Notes: generated by a model from the sequence alone, not told the origin. Counted from the stretch's first letter, positions 28,754-42,264 are shown. The stretch is DNA of 64,000 nt from Bordetella hinzii LMG 13501 (GCF_001548475.1 NZ_LRUJ01000005.1:1-64000); one strand, 5' to 3'. A program made the numbers and translations.

Positions 28754-31003
28754 TTAGAGCGGACGGCGCGCCGGGCTTTCCGGCTCACCGGTGAGGGTTT
28801 CGGGCGCGAAGTCGTCCACCGCGACAATCTCCGCCACGGCGGCCTCGGCGGCGAGGATCTGTTCGGCCACCGCATCGCTGATGGCGCCGCCCTTGTGGGC
28901 CTCGCGCCAATCCTTGACCCCCTCGCGCCGCAGCCGGTCCCGCAAGGGGCCCAGGGCGCTGACGCGCGCAAAAGCCTCCTCCAGCTTGCCGATGGCGTCG
29001 TCGCCGCCGCCGCGCTGCAGGTCGGCCGTCAGCCGGTCGCGCGTGGCCGAGGGCTCGAGCAGGAGATTGGCGCACTCGCGTGTGAGCGCATCGCTGGGCC
29101 CGCGCGCCAGCCGCATGGGCAGGATGAGGGCGCGCAAGGCCATGGCCGCTGCCCGGTTGGGCAGATTGGACAAGACCTGGTCCATGGCCTGCTCGATGCG
29201 CAGGCTGCCCTCCTCCATGCCCCAGGCCACCAATGGCAGGTCGGCATGGCAGCGCCCCTCATCTTCCCAGCGCTTGAGCAGGGCCGACAGGAGATAAAGC
29301 TCGGACAGGATGTCACCCAGGCGGGCGGACAGCATCTCGCGCCGTTTGAGCGCCCCGCCCAGCAGCGCCATGGCGGCGTCCGCCAAGAGGGCGAAGCCGG
29401 CCGAATAGCGGCTGAGCCGGCGGTAATGGCGGCTGACCGCGCCGGCCGGCGGCGCCGGCGCGAACAGCCCGCCCGTCCAGGCGCGCCCCCAGGCGCGCAG
29501 GACCGTCATGCCGCTATGGCGCATGTGCTGCCAGAAGGCCTGCTCGAATTGCTCTTGCCCGCGCGCCTGGTCGGTTTCGCCCAGGGCCATGACCTCGCGC
29601 ATCAGATAGGGATGGGCGCGGATGGCCCCCTGGCCGAAGACGATGAGGCAGCGGGTGAGGATGTTGGCCCCCTCCACGGTGATCGCGATGGGCAGGGCGC
29701 GGTAAAGCGCCCCCAGATAGTTGCGCGGCCCGTCGATCACGGCCTTGCCGCCATGCACGTCCATGGCATCGTTGACCGACAGGCGCAGCCGCTCGGTGGC
29801 GTGGTATTTCATGATGGCCGACACCACGGCCGGTTTATGGCCCTGGTTGAGCGCCGCGCAGGTCAGGCGGCGCGCCGCCTCGACCAGATAGGCATGGCCG
29901 GCCAGGCGGGCGAGTTTTTCCTGCACGCCCTCGAAACGGCCCACGGGGATGCCGAACTGGCGCCGCACGCGCGCATACATGCCGGTGGTGTGGGCGCTCA
30001 TGACGGCGCCGGCGGCCGACAGCGAGGGCAGCGAGATGCCACGGCCCGCAGCCAGGGCGCTCATCAGCATCTGCCAGCCCTGGCCAGCCCGGGCCGGCCC
30101 GCCGATCAGGGCCTCGATGGGCACGAAGACGTCGCGCCCCTGGTTGGGGCCGTTCTGGAAGACCTGCATGGACGGCAGATGGCGGCGGCCGATCTCCACG
30201 CCCGGCGCATCGGTGGGCACCAGGGCCACCGAAATGCCCACGTCCTCGGCGCCGCCCAGCAGGCCCTCGGGGTCGCGCAACTTGAACGCCAGGCCCAGCA
30301 CGGTGGCCACCGGCCCCAGCGTGATGTAGCGCTTGTGCCAATTCAGCCGGATGCCCAGCAGATCCCGGCCATCGACCACCTGGCGGCACACCACGCCGGT
30401 ATCGGTCATGGAGGCGGCATCGGACCCGGCCTCGGGGCTGGTGAGCCCGAAGCAGGGAATCTCGCGGCCGTCGGCCAGGCGCGGCAGCCAGAATTCCCGC
30501 TGCGCGGGCGTGCCGAATTGCAGCAGCAGTTCGCCCGGGCCCAGCGAATTGGGCACCATGATGGTGACGCCGGCCGTGATCGAATACGCCGACACCCGCC
30601 GCACGACCTCGGAATGCGCGTAGGGCGAAAAGCCCAGGCCGCCGTATTCCTTGGGAATGATCATGCCGAAGAAGCGCTCGCGTCGCATCAGGTCCCAGAC
30701 CTCGGGCGGCAGATCGCGGCGCTTCCATTCGATGTCCCATTCGTCCAGCAGCGCGCACAAGCGCGCCACCGGCCCTTCGATGAACAGGCGTTCTTCGTCG
30801 CTGAGCGTGGCCGCCGGCACGGCGAGCAGTTTGTTCCAATCGGGGTTGCCAGTGAAGAGATCGCCGTCCCACCAGACATCGCCGGCCTCGATGGCCTCGC
30901 GTTCGGTATCGGACAGGCCTGGCAGGGCGGCGCGGGCCCAGCGATAGGCGGGTTCGGATATGCGCCGGCGGCGCCAATCCGCGAAGCTCGATCTCAGACT
31001 CAT
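28754..31003 (-). CDS. FadE-type acyl-CoA dehydrogenase
   Basis: A 749-residue acyl-CoA dehydrogenase of the long FadE family, the first step of fatty-acid beta-oxidation. Family segments are F-F-G-M-I-I-P-K-E-Y-G-G-L near residue 116, P-N-S-L-G-P-G-E-L-L, C-F-G-L-T-S-P-E-A-G-S-D and V-E-G-A-N-I-L-T-R with the likely catalytic Glu. The C-terminal 280 residues match the extra FadE domain (DUF1974-like). Compared with E. coli FadE the N-terminal hydrophobic anchor is missing. A palindrome lies just upstream of the start. Confidence 0.92.
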   Translation of the reverse strand: MSLRSSFADWRRRRISEPAYRWARAALPGLSDTEREAIEAGDVWWDGDLFTGNPDWNKLLAVPAATLSDEERLFIEGPVARLCALLDEWDIEWKRRDLPPEVWDLMRRERFFGMIIPKEYGGLGFSPYAHSEVVRRVSAYSITAGVTIMVPNSLGPGELLLQFGTPAQREFWLPRLADGREIPCFGLTSPEAGSDAASMTDTGVVCRQVVDGRDLLGIRLNWHKRYITLGPVATVLGLAFKLRDPEGLLGGAEDVGISVALVPTDAPGVEIGRRHLPSMQVFQNGPNQGRDVFVPIEALIGGPARAGQGWQMLMSALAAGRGISLPSLSAAGAVMSAHTTGMYARVRRQFGIPVGRFEGVQEKLARLAGHAYLVEAARRLTCAALNQGHKPAVVSAIMKYHATERLRLSVNDAMDVHGGKAVIDGPRNYLGALYRALPIAITVEGANILTRCLIVFGQGAIRAHPYLMREVMALGETDQARGQEQFEQAFWQHMRHSGMTVLRAWGRAWTGGLFAPAPPAGAVSRHYRRLSRYSAGFALLADAAMALLGGALKRREMLSARLGDILSELYLLSALLKRWEDEGRCHADLPLVAWGMEEGSLRIEQAMDQVLSNLPNRAAAMALRALILPMRLARGPSDALTRECANLLLEPSATRDRLTADLQRGGGDDAIGKLEEAFARVSALGPLRDRLRREGVKDWREAHKGGAISDAVAEQILAAEAAVAEIVAVDDFAPETLTGEPESPARRPL

Positions 31004-31029
31004 GGCTGACCTCTACGGGGCATTGTTAT

Positions 31030-31042
31030 GTAACCAAGTTAC
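31030..31042. promoter_or_regulatory. Palindrome GTAAC-CAA-GTTAC in the FadE/SpmAB divergent interval
   Basis: A perfect 5-bp inverted repeat with a 3-base centre, 27 bases upstream of the acyl-CoA dehydrogenase start. It is a candidate operator for a fatty-acid-responsive repressor. The regulator is not encoded nearby. Confidence 0.35.
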
Positions 31043-31120
31043 CAGTTTGAGGGGCCCGGCACAAACCACGGCGGGATGGGTCTGCGACAATAGCGCCACC
31101 CCCGCCTCCCTTGGTGAGCA

Positions 31121-32350
31121 ATGCTGAACAAACTCTGGCTGGCCTTCTTCCTGGTTGCCGCCGGCGCCGGCCTGGTGCGCTGGATAGGCCTGGGCGATGC
31201 CGAGGTATTCCGCGCCATCGTCGCCAGCCTGTTCGAGATGGCGCGCATCTCGGTCGAAGTCATGGTGCTGCTTTTCGGCACGCTGACCCTGTGGCTGGGA
31301 TTCCTGCGCATTGCCGAAGCCGCCGGCCTGGTGGGTGCCTTGGCGCGCCTGCTGGGACCGCTGTTCGCCCGACTGATGCCTGGCGTGCCGCGCAACCACC
31401 CCGCCATCGGCCTGATCACGCTCAATTTCGCCGCCAACGGCCTGGGGCTGGACAATGCCGCCACGCCTATCGGCCTGCGCGCCATGCGCGAGTTGCAATC
31501 GCTCAACCCGCGGCCCGACACCGCCAGCAATGCGCAGATTCTCTTCCTGGTGCTCAATGCCTCTTCATTGACGCTGCTGCCGGTCACGCTGTTCATGTTC
31601 CGCGCCCAGCAGGGCGCGCCCGACCCCACCCTGGTCTTCCTGCCCATCCTGCTGGCCACCAGCGCCTCCACCCTGGCGGGCCTGCTCGCCGTGGCGGCCT
31701 GCCAGCGCCTCAGGCTCTGGGACCCGGTCGTGCTCGCCTGGCTGGGCGGCGCGGCCGTGCTGCTGGGCGGATTCATGGCGCTGCTGGCCGGCATGTCGGC
31801 CAGCGCCATCGCGGCCCTATCGTCGCTGCTGGGCAACCTGACGCTGTTCGCCGTATTGCTGGCCTTCCTGGTGGTCGGGGCCTGCAAGAAAGTGCCGGTC
31901 TACGAGACCTTCATCGCTGGCGCCAAGGACGGCTTCGGCATCGCCCGCGACCTGCTGCCCTATCTGGTGGCCATGCTGTGCGCCGTGGGCGTGCTGCGCG
32001 CCTCGGGCGCACTGGACTTCCTGCTCGACGGCATCCGCTGGCTGGCCGCCGCGGCGGGCTGGGACACACGCTTCGTCGATGCCCTGCCCACGGCCCTGGT
32101 CAAGCCTTTTTCCGGCAGCGCGGCGCGCGCCATGATGCTGGAGACCATGACGCATTTCGGCGTGGATAGTTTTCCGGCGCTGCTGGCCGCCGTGATGCAG
32201 GGCAGCACCGAAACCACGTTCTATGTGCTGGCGGTGTATTTCGGCTCGGTCGGCATCGTGCGGGCGCGCCACGCCGTGGGCTGCGCCCTCATCGCCGACC
32301 TGGCCGGCGTGCTGGCCTCGATCGGCGTGTGCTACTGGTTCTTCGGCTGA
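31121..32350 (+). CDS. SpmA-SpmB-like nucleoside-recognition (Gate) domain fusion, membrane protein
   Basis: A 409-residue polytopic inner-membrane protein. The two halves resemble spore maturation proteins SpmA (about 1-200) and SpmB (about 215-409) fused in one chain. Each half has a Gate/nucleoside-recognition segment; N-F-A-A-N-G-L-G-L-D-N-A-A-T-P near residue 110 and K-P-F-S-G-S-A-A-R near 330 are conserved. About ten hydrophobic helices are visible. The function in non-sporulating bacteria is unknown; transport is likely. It is convergent with pyk, one base apart. Confidence 0.85.
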   Translation: MLNKLWLAFFLVAAGAGLVRWIGLGDAEVFRAIVASLFEMARISVEVMVLLFGTLTLWLGFLRIAEAAGLVGALARLLGPLFARLMPGVPRNHPAIGLITLNFAANGLGLDNAATPIGLRAMRELQSLNPRPDTASNAQILFLVLNASSLTLLPVTLFMFRAQQGAPDPTLVFLPILLATSASTLAGLLAVAACQRLRLWDPVVLAWLGGAAVLLGGFMALLAGMSASAIAALSSLLGNLTLFAVLLAFLVVGACKKVPVYETFIAGAKDGFGIARDLLPYLVAMLCAVGVLRASGALDFLLDGIRWLAAAAGWDTRFVDALPTALVKPFSGSAARAMMLETMTHFGVDSFPALLAAVMQGSTETTFYVLAVYFGSVGIVRARHAVGCALIADLAGVLASIGVCYWFFG

Positions 32351-32351
32351 C

Positions 32352-33794
<1,443 letters not shown>

Positions 33795-33892
33795 GAATAC
33801 TCTCAAGGAAGAATCCACAGGAAGCCCTATGGTACGCCGCCCCGGCCCGCGCGGGTATCATGGCCGCTTGCCGCGACACAGGAGCCCGCGCC

Positions 33893-35035
33893 GTGAAAAT
33901 CGTCATCGCCCCGGATTCGTTCAAGGAAAGCCTCGACGCCGCCGCCGCGGCGCGCGCCATCGAGCGCGGCGTCAAGCTGGCCTGCCCTGGCGCGCACACG
34001 GTGCTGGTGCCGATGGCCGATGGCGGCGAAGGCACGGTCGACGCCGTCCTGGCCGCCGCGGGCGGCCAGGCCCGCCAGGCTTGCGTGCGCGATGCCCTGG
34101 GACGCCCCATCCAGGCGAGCTGGGGCTGGCTGGACCACGCGACGGCTGTCATCGAAATGGCCTCGGCCGCCGGGCTGGAGGGCATTGCCCCGGCCGAGCG
34201 CGACGCGCTGGCCGCCGACACGCACGGGGTGGGCGAACTCATCCTGGCCGCGCTGGATAGCGGCGCGCGCAAACTCATTCTCGGCCTGGGCGGGTCGGCG
34301 ACCACCGACGGCGGCACCGGCATGCTGCGCGCACTGGGCGCGCGTTTCCTGGATGCCTCGGGCCAGGCGCTCGCGCCGGGCGGCGGCGCCCTGCGCGAGC
34401 TGGCGCGCATCGACCTCGATGGCCTGGACCCACGCCTGGCCGGGCTGGAGGTCGAGGTGGCTTGCGACGTCGACAACCCGCTGTGCGGTCCGCAAGGCGC
34501 GGCCCATGTCTTCGGGCCGCAAAAGGGCGCCACCCCGGCGCAGGTCGAGCAACTGGACGCCGCGCTATCACGGCTGGCCGATGTCGCGCACCACACGCTG
34601 GGCCAGGATCACCGCCACGCAGCCGGCGCCGGCGCGGCCGGCGGCCTGGGCTTTGCGGCCCATGCGTTCTTGCGCGGCCGCTTCCGGCCGGGCGTGGCCC
34701 TGGTGGCCGAGCTGGGCGGCCTGGCGCAAGCCCTGCAGGGCGCCACGCTGGCCTTCACCGGCGAGGGCCGCATGGACGCCCAGACCTTGCGCGGCAAGAC
34801 CCCGGCCGGCGTGGCCCGGCTGGCGCGCGAAGCCGGCGTGCCCGTCGTGGCGCTGGCCGGCTCGCTGGGCGAGGGTTACGAGGCGCTGCACGCCGCCGGC
34901 ATCACCGCGGCGTTCAGCCTCGTGCCGGGCCCGCACAGCCTGGACCAGGCGCTCGCGCATGCCGATGACTACCTCGTCGCGCGCGCGCGCGACATCATGC
35001 AGCTCTGGATGGCCGCGGCGCGGCGCCGGCTGTGA
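33893..35035 (+). CDS. Glycerate kinase (GarK/GlxK type)
   Basis: A 380-residue glycerate kinase of the class that makes 2- or 3-phosphoglycerate. The start is GTG with AGGAG eight bases upstream. The N-terminal V-I-A-P-D-S-F-K-E-S-L is the family signature. P-M-A-D-G-G-E-G-T, G-L-G-G-S-A-T-T-D-G-G-T-G-M and F-T-G-E-G-R-M-D-A-Q-T follow. Next to pyk it makes a short glycerate-to-pyruvate route, though the two genes are divergent. A thioesterase gene follows after 25 bases. Confidence 0.94.
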   Translation: MKIVIAPDSFKESLDAAAAARAIERGVKLACPGAHTVLVPMADGGEGTVDAVLAAAGGQARQACVRDALGRPIQASWGWLDHATAVIEMASAAGLEGIAPAERDALAADTHGVGELILAALDSGARKLILGLGGSATTDGGTGMLRALGARFLDASGQALAPGGGALRELARIDLDGLDPRLAGLEVEVACDVDNPLCGPQGAAHVFGPQKGATPAQVEQLDAALSRLADVAHHTLGQDHRHAAGAGAAGGLGFAAHAFLRGRFRPGVALVAELGGLAQALQGATLAFTGEGRMDAQTLRGKTPAGVARLAREAGVPVVALAGSLGEGYEALHAAGITAAFSLVPGPHSLDQALAHADDYLVARARDIMQLWMAAARRRL

Positions 35036-35060
35036 CCCTTCAATCGACAAAGGAATCCCG

Positions 35061-35540
35061 ATGAGCACCCTGCCCTCGACCACGCTGGCGGTCGACCCCG
35101 ACTGGATCGACGCCTACGGGCATATGAACGCGGCGCATTATGTCGGCGTGTTCGACCGCGTGGGATTTGAACTGCTGCGGCAGGTCGGCGTGGGCCTGGA
35201 CTATACCGAAGCCACCGGCTGCGGCATCTACACGATGAATATCCAGGTCGCCTATATGCGCGAAGTGCTGGCCGGCGACCCGCTCATGCTCAGGCTGCGC
35301 CTGCTGGCGTCCGATGACAAGCGGCTGCTGTGCCTGATGGAACTCTGGCAGACCCGGCAGAACTATCTGGCCGCCACGATGGAGCAGCTGTCGCTGCACG
35401 TGGACCTGCGCCAGCGCCGCGCCACGCCCTTCCCGGCCGAACTGGCCGGGCAGCTGGCCCGGATCACACAGGAACACGCGGGACAGCCCCTGCCCGCCGG
35501 CTACCGGCGCATCCTGCCGCTCAAGCCGCCGCGCCCCTAG
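35061..35540 (+). CDS. Hot-dog acyl-CoA thioesterase (4HBT type)
   Basis: A 159-residue hot-dog protein. The Y-G-H-M-N-A-A-H-Y motif near residue 18 holds the active Asp/His/Asn context of 4-hydroxybenzoyl-CoA-type thioesterases. It is preceded by AGGA. Its stop overlaps the rsmA stop on the other strand by 4 bases. The substrate is unknown; dehydrocarnitinyl-CoA thioesterases look similar. Confidence 0.85.
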   Translation: MSTLPSTTLAVDPDWIDAYGHMNAAHYVGVFDRVGFELLRQVGVGLDYTEATGCGIYTMNIQVAYMREVLAGDPLMLRLRLLASDDKRLLCLMELWQTRQNYLAATMEQLSLHVDLRQRRATPFPAELAGQLARITQEHAGQPLPAGYRRILPLKPPRP

Positions 35541-36325
35541 GCCTTGACGGCCCCCGCGGCCACCAGGGCATCGGTCAGGCGGATGAACTGCGCCACGCCG
35601 ATTTCCTCGGCGCGCGCGGTGGGGGGCACGCCCACTTCCTCCCAGGGCACCTGCGCGGCCCAGTCGCCCAAGCCACGGCGCAGCATCTTGCGCCGCTGCG
35701 AGAACGCCCGCGCCACGACGGCCTCGAAGGCCGCGCCGCTGGCCGGGCGCGGGCGGTTCTCGCCCAAGGGGATCATGCGCACCACGGCCGAGACCACGCG
35801 CGGCGGCGGGTCAAAGGCCTCGGGCGGCACGTCAAAGAGTTTCTCCATGCGGTAGCGCGATTGCAGCATGACCGACAGGCGGCCATAGTCGGCCGAGCCG
35901 GGTTCGGCGACCATTCGGTCGATGACCTCGCGCTGCAACATGAAATGCTGGTCACGCACCAGGTCAGCCGCGCCCATGAGGTGGAACAGCAGCGGACTGG
36001 AGATGTTGTAGGGCAGGTTTCCGACCACCCGCATGCCCGCGCCAAACTGGCTGAAGTCCACCGTCAGCGCGTCGGCCTCGACCACCGACAGACGCTCGGG
36101 CGGATACTTCTTGCGCAAGCGGGCCGCCAGGTCGCGGTCGATCTCGACCACGGACAGCTTGTCGAGCCGCTCCAGCAGCGGAGCGGTCAGGGCCGACAGG
36201 CCGGGACCGATCTCGACCATGGCGTCGTCCCGCGCCGGCGCGATGGCCCGCACGATGGACTCGACCACGCTCTCGTCGGTAAGAAAGTGTTGGCCAAAGC
36301 GCTTGCGCGCCTGGTGTTGCGACAT
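35537..36325 (-). CDS. rsmA: 16S rRNA (adenine1518-N6/adenine1519-N6)-dimethyltransferase
   Basis: A 262-residue methyltransferase (KsgA) that dimethylates two adenosines in the 3' helix 45 of 16S rRNA. The start [12 protein letters not shown] is diagnostic. SAM-binding is [10 protein letters not shown] near residue 39. The catalytic [10 protein letters not shown] is near 102. It lies 14 bases after surA in the order lptD-surA-rsmA. Confidence 0.97.
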   Translation of the reverse strand: MSQHQARKRFGQHFLTDESVVESIVRAIAPARDDAMVEIGPGLSALTAPLLERLDKLSVVEIDRDLAARLRKKYPPERLSVVEADALTVDFSQFGAGMRVVGNLPYNISSPLLFHLMGAADLVRDQHFMLQREVIDRMVAEPGSADYGRLSVMLQSRYRMEKLFDVPPEAFDPPPRVVSAVVRMIPLGENRPRPASGAAFEAVVARAFSQRRKMLRRGLGDWAAQVPWEEVGVPPTARAEEIGVAQFIRLTDALVAAGAVKA

Positions 36326-36339
36326 GACGGCTTCCGTGC

Positions 36340-37875
36340 TTAGCGGTTGTTCTGCTCGATGCGGTCCTGCTTTTCCAGGCGATTGTCGATGAAGGCCTGC
36401 CCGCGCAGCTGCTCCATCCAATCCTCGAACGCGGGGCCGGCGCGGCGCTCGAACAGTGCCTGGCGGGCCTGCATGCGCTGGACCTCGTCGGTGACGTCCT
36501 TCTCGCGGCGCTCCAGCACCTGGACCAGATGCCAGCCGAAAGGCGATTCGACAGGCGGGCTGATCTCGCCCGGCTTCAGGGCGTTCATGGCGGCTTCGAA
36601 AGACGGCACCATCTCGCCCGGGTTGACCCAGCCAAGGTCGCCGCCCTGCGGCGCGGTGGCATCCTGCGAGTACTGGCGCGCCATGTCCTCGAACTTGGCG
36701 CCGCCCGAGACCAGGCGCTGGCGCACCTGCTCAAGGCGCTGGCGGGCCTGCTCGTCGCTCATGACCGTGGAGGTCTTGATGAGGATGTGGCGCGCATGGG
36801 TCTGCGTGACCTGGACCGGACCCTGCGGGGCGCGCGTGGCGGCGGGCGCGGGAGCGGGCGCAGGCGCCTGCGCCGGACGCTGCTGCGGACGCGCGGGCGC
36901 GCGCCCGTCGCTGCGCTGCAGGACCTTCAGGATGTGGAAACCATTGCCCGACTGCACGATGGCGCTGACCTGCCCCGCCGCCACGCCGTTGATGGCCTTG
37001 ACGAAGAGATCGGGCCAGCCGTCCAGCGGGCGGGCGCCCATGACGCCGCCCTGCAGCGCCTCGGGGCCGTCGGAGGCCGCGGCCGCGACGCTGGCGAAAT
37101 CATCGCCGCGCTTCAGGCGCGCCAGGACATCCTCGGCCTTCTTGCGCAGGCTGGCGACCGTCTCGGGCGAGGCGCCCTCGGGCACGCGCACCAGGATCTG
37201 GGCCAGGGCGACCTGGACCGGACCGGTGGCCTGCGGCGGCGGGGCCTGCTGGGGCTCGGGCGCGCGCGCGGCCGGAGCGCCCTGCAGCGCCGGGTTGCGC
37301 GCCTGGTCCTTCAGGTAGGCGTCGACCTCGGCATCGGTGATGATGATGTGATTGTCGATGGTGCGCTGGCGCAGCCGGTCGGTGCGGATTTCATCGCGCA
37401 GCGACTTGCGGTATTCATCCCAGCTCACGCCGCTTTTTTCGACTTCGGCGCGCAATTGCTGCGGGGTGATCTTGTTGCGCGAGGCCACCATATTGATGGC
37501 CTGGTTGACTTGGTTGTCGTCGACACGGATGCCGAGGCGGTCAGCCTCCTGGCGCTCCAGGCGCTCGAAGATCAGGCGTTGCAGCACCTGCTTTTGCAGC
37601 GTTTTCTCATCCGGCAGCTGGATGCCGCGGCGCTGCAGGTCCACCTTGGCGCGCGCGGTGCCTTCGCGCACCTCGCGCATGGTGATGACATCCTTGTTGA
37701 CGATGGCGGCGATGCCGTCGACAAACTGCTCCGAGGAGGCCGATGGCGCCTTGGCCGGTGCCGGCTTGCCGGCTGCCGGTTTGTCGGCGGCATGGGCCAG
37801 GGGCAGGGCCAGGCCCATGGCCAATGCCAGAAGGCTGCCGCGGAAACGGCGCGACGAGTGCAACCTACGCATCAT
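36340..37875 (-). CDS. surA: Periplasmic chaperone/peptidyl-prolyl isomerase SurA
   Basis: A 511-residue outer-membrane-protein chaperone. A signal peptide covers residues 1-29 (A-H-A-A). The SurA N-terminal domain follows, with [17 protein letters not shown]. Two parvulin domains lie near 225-330 and 365-465. Each parvulin is preceded by a Pro/Ala/Gln-rich linker that makes the protein longer than E. coli SurA (428). H-I-L-I-K-T-S and [13 protein letters not shown] mark the second parvulin. Its start overlaps the lptD stop by 4 bases, so production of chaperone and client is linked. Confidence 0.96.
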   Translation of the reverse strand: MMRRLHSSRRFRGSLLALAMGLALPLAHAADKPAAGKPAPAKAPSASSEQFVDGIAAIVNKDVITMREVREGTARAKVDLQRRGIQLPDEKTLQKQVLQRLIFERLERQEADRLGIRVDDNQVNQAINMVASRNKITPQQLRAEVEKSGVSWDEYRKSLRDEIRTDRLRQRTIDNHIIITDAEVDAYLKDQARNPALQGAPAARAPEPQQAPPPQATGPVQVALAQILVRVPEGASPETVASLRKKAEDVLARLKRGDDFASVAAAASDGPEALQGGVMGARPLDGWPDLFVKAINGVAAGQVSAIVQSGNGFHILKVLQRSDGRAPARPQQRPAQAPAPAPAPAATRAPQGPVQVTQTHARHILIKTSTVMSDEQARQRLEQVRQRLVSGGAKFEDMARQYSQDATAPQGGDLGWVNPGEMVPSFEAAMNALKPGEISPPVESPFGWHLVQVLERREKDVTDEVQRMQARQALFERRAGPAFEDWMEQLRGQAFIDNRLEKQDRIEQNNR

Positions 37876-40274
37876 TCATACCTTTCAAATGTCGTGCCTG
37901 CCTGGGCAGGCTGCGAAACCGGCTGATAGCCCGGAATGCTCTTGTCGAGCAGCTTGAGGGGATCGGTCCCCAAAGCGCCCAGCCCGGTCAGTTCGAGCTG
38001 GAAGAAAACCGCCGTATTGGTGTCGTTGGCCGCCACGGCATAACGCTGGAAGACCACGCGGCCGGTCCAGCAGCAATCGCCCTTGTACTCCAGGCCGGCG
38101 ATGGCCTGGGTGACGCGCGGCGAGTTCGTGGCGCCCGCCACGGAACCCGGATCGGAATGGATCGCGTAGTCGATGCGGCCTACGCCGTACCAGCGCCGGC
38201 TGAACGGCCATTGCAGCGCGAGCGTGACCTGGTTCTGGCCCCGCGGCGCATAGGAAATATTGTTGATCGGGTCACGCTGGTAGCGGTAGGCCACCGCCAC
38301 CGTGGTCTGGCGCTGCGGCGACCAGCGCGCGCTCACCAGGCCGCGCGACCAGTTGTTGTCGTAGGGGTTGTACTGGGCGGCGACATCGGTGGTCAGGGTG
38401 TCGGTCAACGCCGCGCTGGCCCCCACCAGGAAGTCCGAACGCACGTTTTCGCGCGGCGTCTCGCCCGGCAGGGTGACGCGCTGGTCTTCGAAGTACAGGC
38501 GCTGCGCCACGGACAGGGCCACGCGCTGGAAGCCGGTATTGGCGTCCAGCCAGCGCGTGGTGAGCGCGGCGGTCAGCTGGTTGGCGTTGGCAATGCGGTC
38601 CCAGCCGCCGGTGTAGATATTCTCCTGGAAAGCCTGCTCGAAACTGAAATCGGACAGGCTGGTGTCATACACCGGCAGCGTATCCTGATCGCGGTAGGGC
38701 ACGCGCAGGTAGTACAGGCGCGGCTCCAGGGTCTGCGTGGATTCCTTGCCGAACAAGGTCGTGGGCCGCTCGAACGTCATGCCGGCATCCAGCGAGAAAA
38801 TCGGCACGGTGCGCGACTCGGTGCCGCGATAGGGCGCCGTGCTGCCGAGCATGTTCCAGTCCTTGCCATACCAGGAGGTGTGGTATTGGGTGTAGTTCAG
38901 CCCGACCTTGGGCGTGATGTACCAGCCGGCGCGCACGATGGGATAGGCGATCGTGGGATAGGCTTGCAAGCGGTCACCTTCCTGGCCGACGCGGTTGCCC
39001 TGGAAGAGCGGCCGGCGAAAGCGCACGGCGGTCGAGTCCATGCGCACATCGAAGCCGTTCCAGTCGTAGCGGGCGCCCTGCAGGAAGATCTCCGGCTCTT
39101 TGTCGTAAGGCGGCACGATGGGCGCATCGGGATCCTGCAGCGTCCGGTATTTGTAGACCTGCACATAGGTCTGCCAGTAGTTGGACGACCAGCCCACCCG
39201 GCCCTGGCGCGGCAGATAGGTCGTCGAGGCCGTGTTCAGGCCCAGCGTCGTCATGTCGCGATAATAGTTATCGTCGGACACGCCGTTGATATCCCAATCG
39301 GCATAGAAGCCGCCGCCGAAGTACTGCCTGTGCGTCAGGCGGTACATATAGCGGTCGAAGCCGGCATCGCGGTCGCTGGGCAGGTAGGTGCCCGACACCG
39401 ACCCCCCATAGGTGTTGCCCAGGTAGCGGAACTCGCCGCCGAGCTGCAGGCCGCGCTTGCCCATGTAGCGCGTGATCAGGGTGGCGTCATAGTTGGGCGC
39501 CAGGTTGAAGTAATACGGCACCGAGATATCCAGGCCGGTCTTGCTCGACGACCCGTAGGTCGGCAGCAGGAAACCCGACTTGCGTTCCTTGCGGATCGGG
39601 AAAGTCAGGTAGGGCGAGGCCAGGATGGGCACGTCCTTGAAGTACAGCACCCCGCTGCGGGCCACGCCCTCGTTCTCGTCGAAATCCAGGTCGACCGAGT
39701 CGGCCTTGATGTACCAGGAAGGCTTCTCGCAAGGGCAGCCGCTGTAGGTGACCTGCGTCAGGCGCATCTGCGAGCGGCTGAAGATGTCGGCATGATCGGC
39801 GCGCGCCGTCCCGCCGCTGGCGCCGATCCAGAAATTGGGCTTCTCGATCTCGCCGCTGTAGGTGTTCATGTTGAGCCGGGCCGAAGGGCCGGTCACCAGC
39901 GTGGCATCGCGCATGATGCGCGCATTGCCCTTGACGTTCACGTCGCCCGTCTCGTTGCTGTAATGGATGCTGTCGCCCTTGACCACCCCATCGACACGCC
40001 GCACCTGGGCATTGCCCTTGAGCGTGATTTCCGAGGATGGATCCCCGGAAATATCGTCGGCTTCCATATAGGCCGGGATTTGCTCGTCGGGAAAGTGGCG
40101 CACCCGCAGACCCGGGGAGATACGCAGGCCGGGCATTTCGAGGGCGGAGTCGGCGGCGGCGCTGCTCGTGGGCTTGCCGCCCTTCTGGGCAGGGGCGACA
40201 TCCTGGCTGCCTTGGGCCTGAGCGGCCCCGGCGACGCTGAGAGCGGAGAGGATCAACCACCTGATCATATGCAC
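37872..40274 (-). CDS. lptD: LPS-assembly protein LptD
   Basis: An 800-residue outer-membrane beta-barrel that inserts lipopolysaccharide in the outer leaflet together with LptE. A signal peptide ends near A-Q-A-Q (about 21). The periplasmic OstA-like domain (about 65-210) is followed by the barrel. Two Cys pairs are seen, C-P-C near residue 181 and C-C near 756, consistent with the interdomain disulfides of LptD. The C-terminal tail ends F-E-R-Y-E. The lptD-surA-rsmA order is standard. A candidate sigma-E-like promoter lies upstream. Confidence 0.95.
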   Translation of the reverse strand: MHMIRWLILSALSVAGAAQAQGSQDVAPAQKGGKPTSSAAADSALEMPGLRISPGLRVRHFPDEQIPAYMEADDISGDPSSEITLKGNAQVRRVDGVVKGDSIHYSNETGDVNVKGNARIMRDATLVTGPSARLNMNTYSGEIEKPNFWIGASGGTARADHADIFSRSQMRLTQVTYSGCPCEKPSWYIKADSVDLDFDENEGVARSGVLYFKDVPILASPYLTFPIRKERKSGFLLPTYGSSSKTGLDISVPYYFNLAPNYDATLITRYMGKRGLQLGGEFRYLGNTYGGSVSGTYLPSDRDAGFDRYMYRLTHRQYFGGGFYADWDINGVSDDNYYRDMTTLGLNTASTTYLPRQGRVGWSSNYWQTYVQVYKYRTLQDPDAPIVPPYDKEPEIFLQGARYDWNGFDVRMDSTAVRFRRPLFQGNRVGQEGDRLQAYPTIAYPIVRAGWYITPKVGLNYTQYHTSWYGKDWNMLGSTAPYRGTESRTVPIFSLDAGMTFERPTTLFGKESTQTLEPRLYYLRVPYRDQDTLPVYDTSLSDFSFEQAFQENIYTGGWDRIANANQLTAALTTRWLDANTGFQRVALSVAQRLYFEDQRVTLPGETPRENVRSDFLVGASAALTDTLTTDVAAQYNPYDNNWSRGLVSARWSPQRQTTVAVAYRYQRDPINNISYAPRGQNQVTLALQWPFSRRWYGVGRIDYAIHSDPGSVAGATNSPRVTQAIAGLEYKGDCCWTGRVVFQRYAVAANDTNTAVFFQLELTGLGALGTDPLKLLDKSIPGYQPVSQPAQAGTTFERYE

Positions 40275-40339
40275 GAGTAAAAACCAACCTGTGTCTGTGA
40301 GGACTTGCCAGCCCCGGGCGGACGCTGGATCGACCCGGT

Positions 40340-40370
40340 ATTATAGAGAAGCCTCGCCGCCCCGGTTTCC
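40340..40370 (-). promoter_or_regulatory. Candidate sigma-E-like or sigma70 promoter of lptD
   Basis: On the minus strand GGAAACC (40370-40364), 16 bases, then TCTATAA (40347-40341) resembles the extracytoplasmic-stress promoter form. A perfect TATAAT (40345-40340) also sits there but has no good -35. The predicted leader is about 60 bases. Confidence 0.4.
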
Positions 40371-40447
40371 GGGATCGCCCGAGGTTGGGCGCCCCGGCCC
40401 GGGTGCCGCCCGTCCCCCCAAAGAGCACTTCCGCGAGACTGGCCGCC

Positions 40448-42171
<1,724 letters not shown>

Positions 42172-42264
42172 CCGCCCGCTGTTTCACGGTATCAACGGAG
42201 GAAACCAGAGTTGTCCAGGGCACATCCCGGCAAACTCTCGCGGTATCCTCTTTGGTTTTGACTG

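Noticed and set aside
37743-40280. 845-residue plus-strand frame across lptD
   Set aside because: Antisense to lptD, which has signal peptide, OstA domain and Cys pairs.
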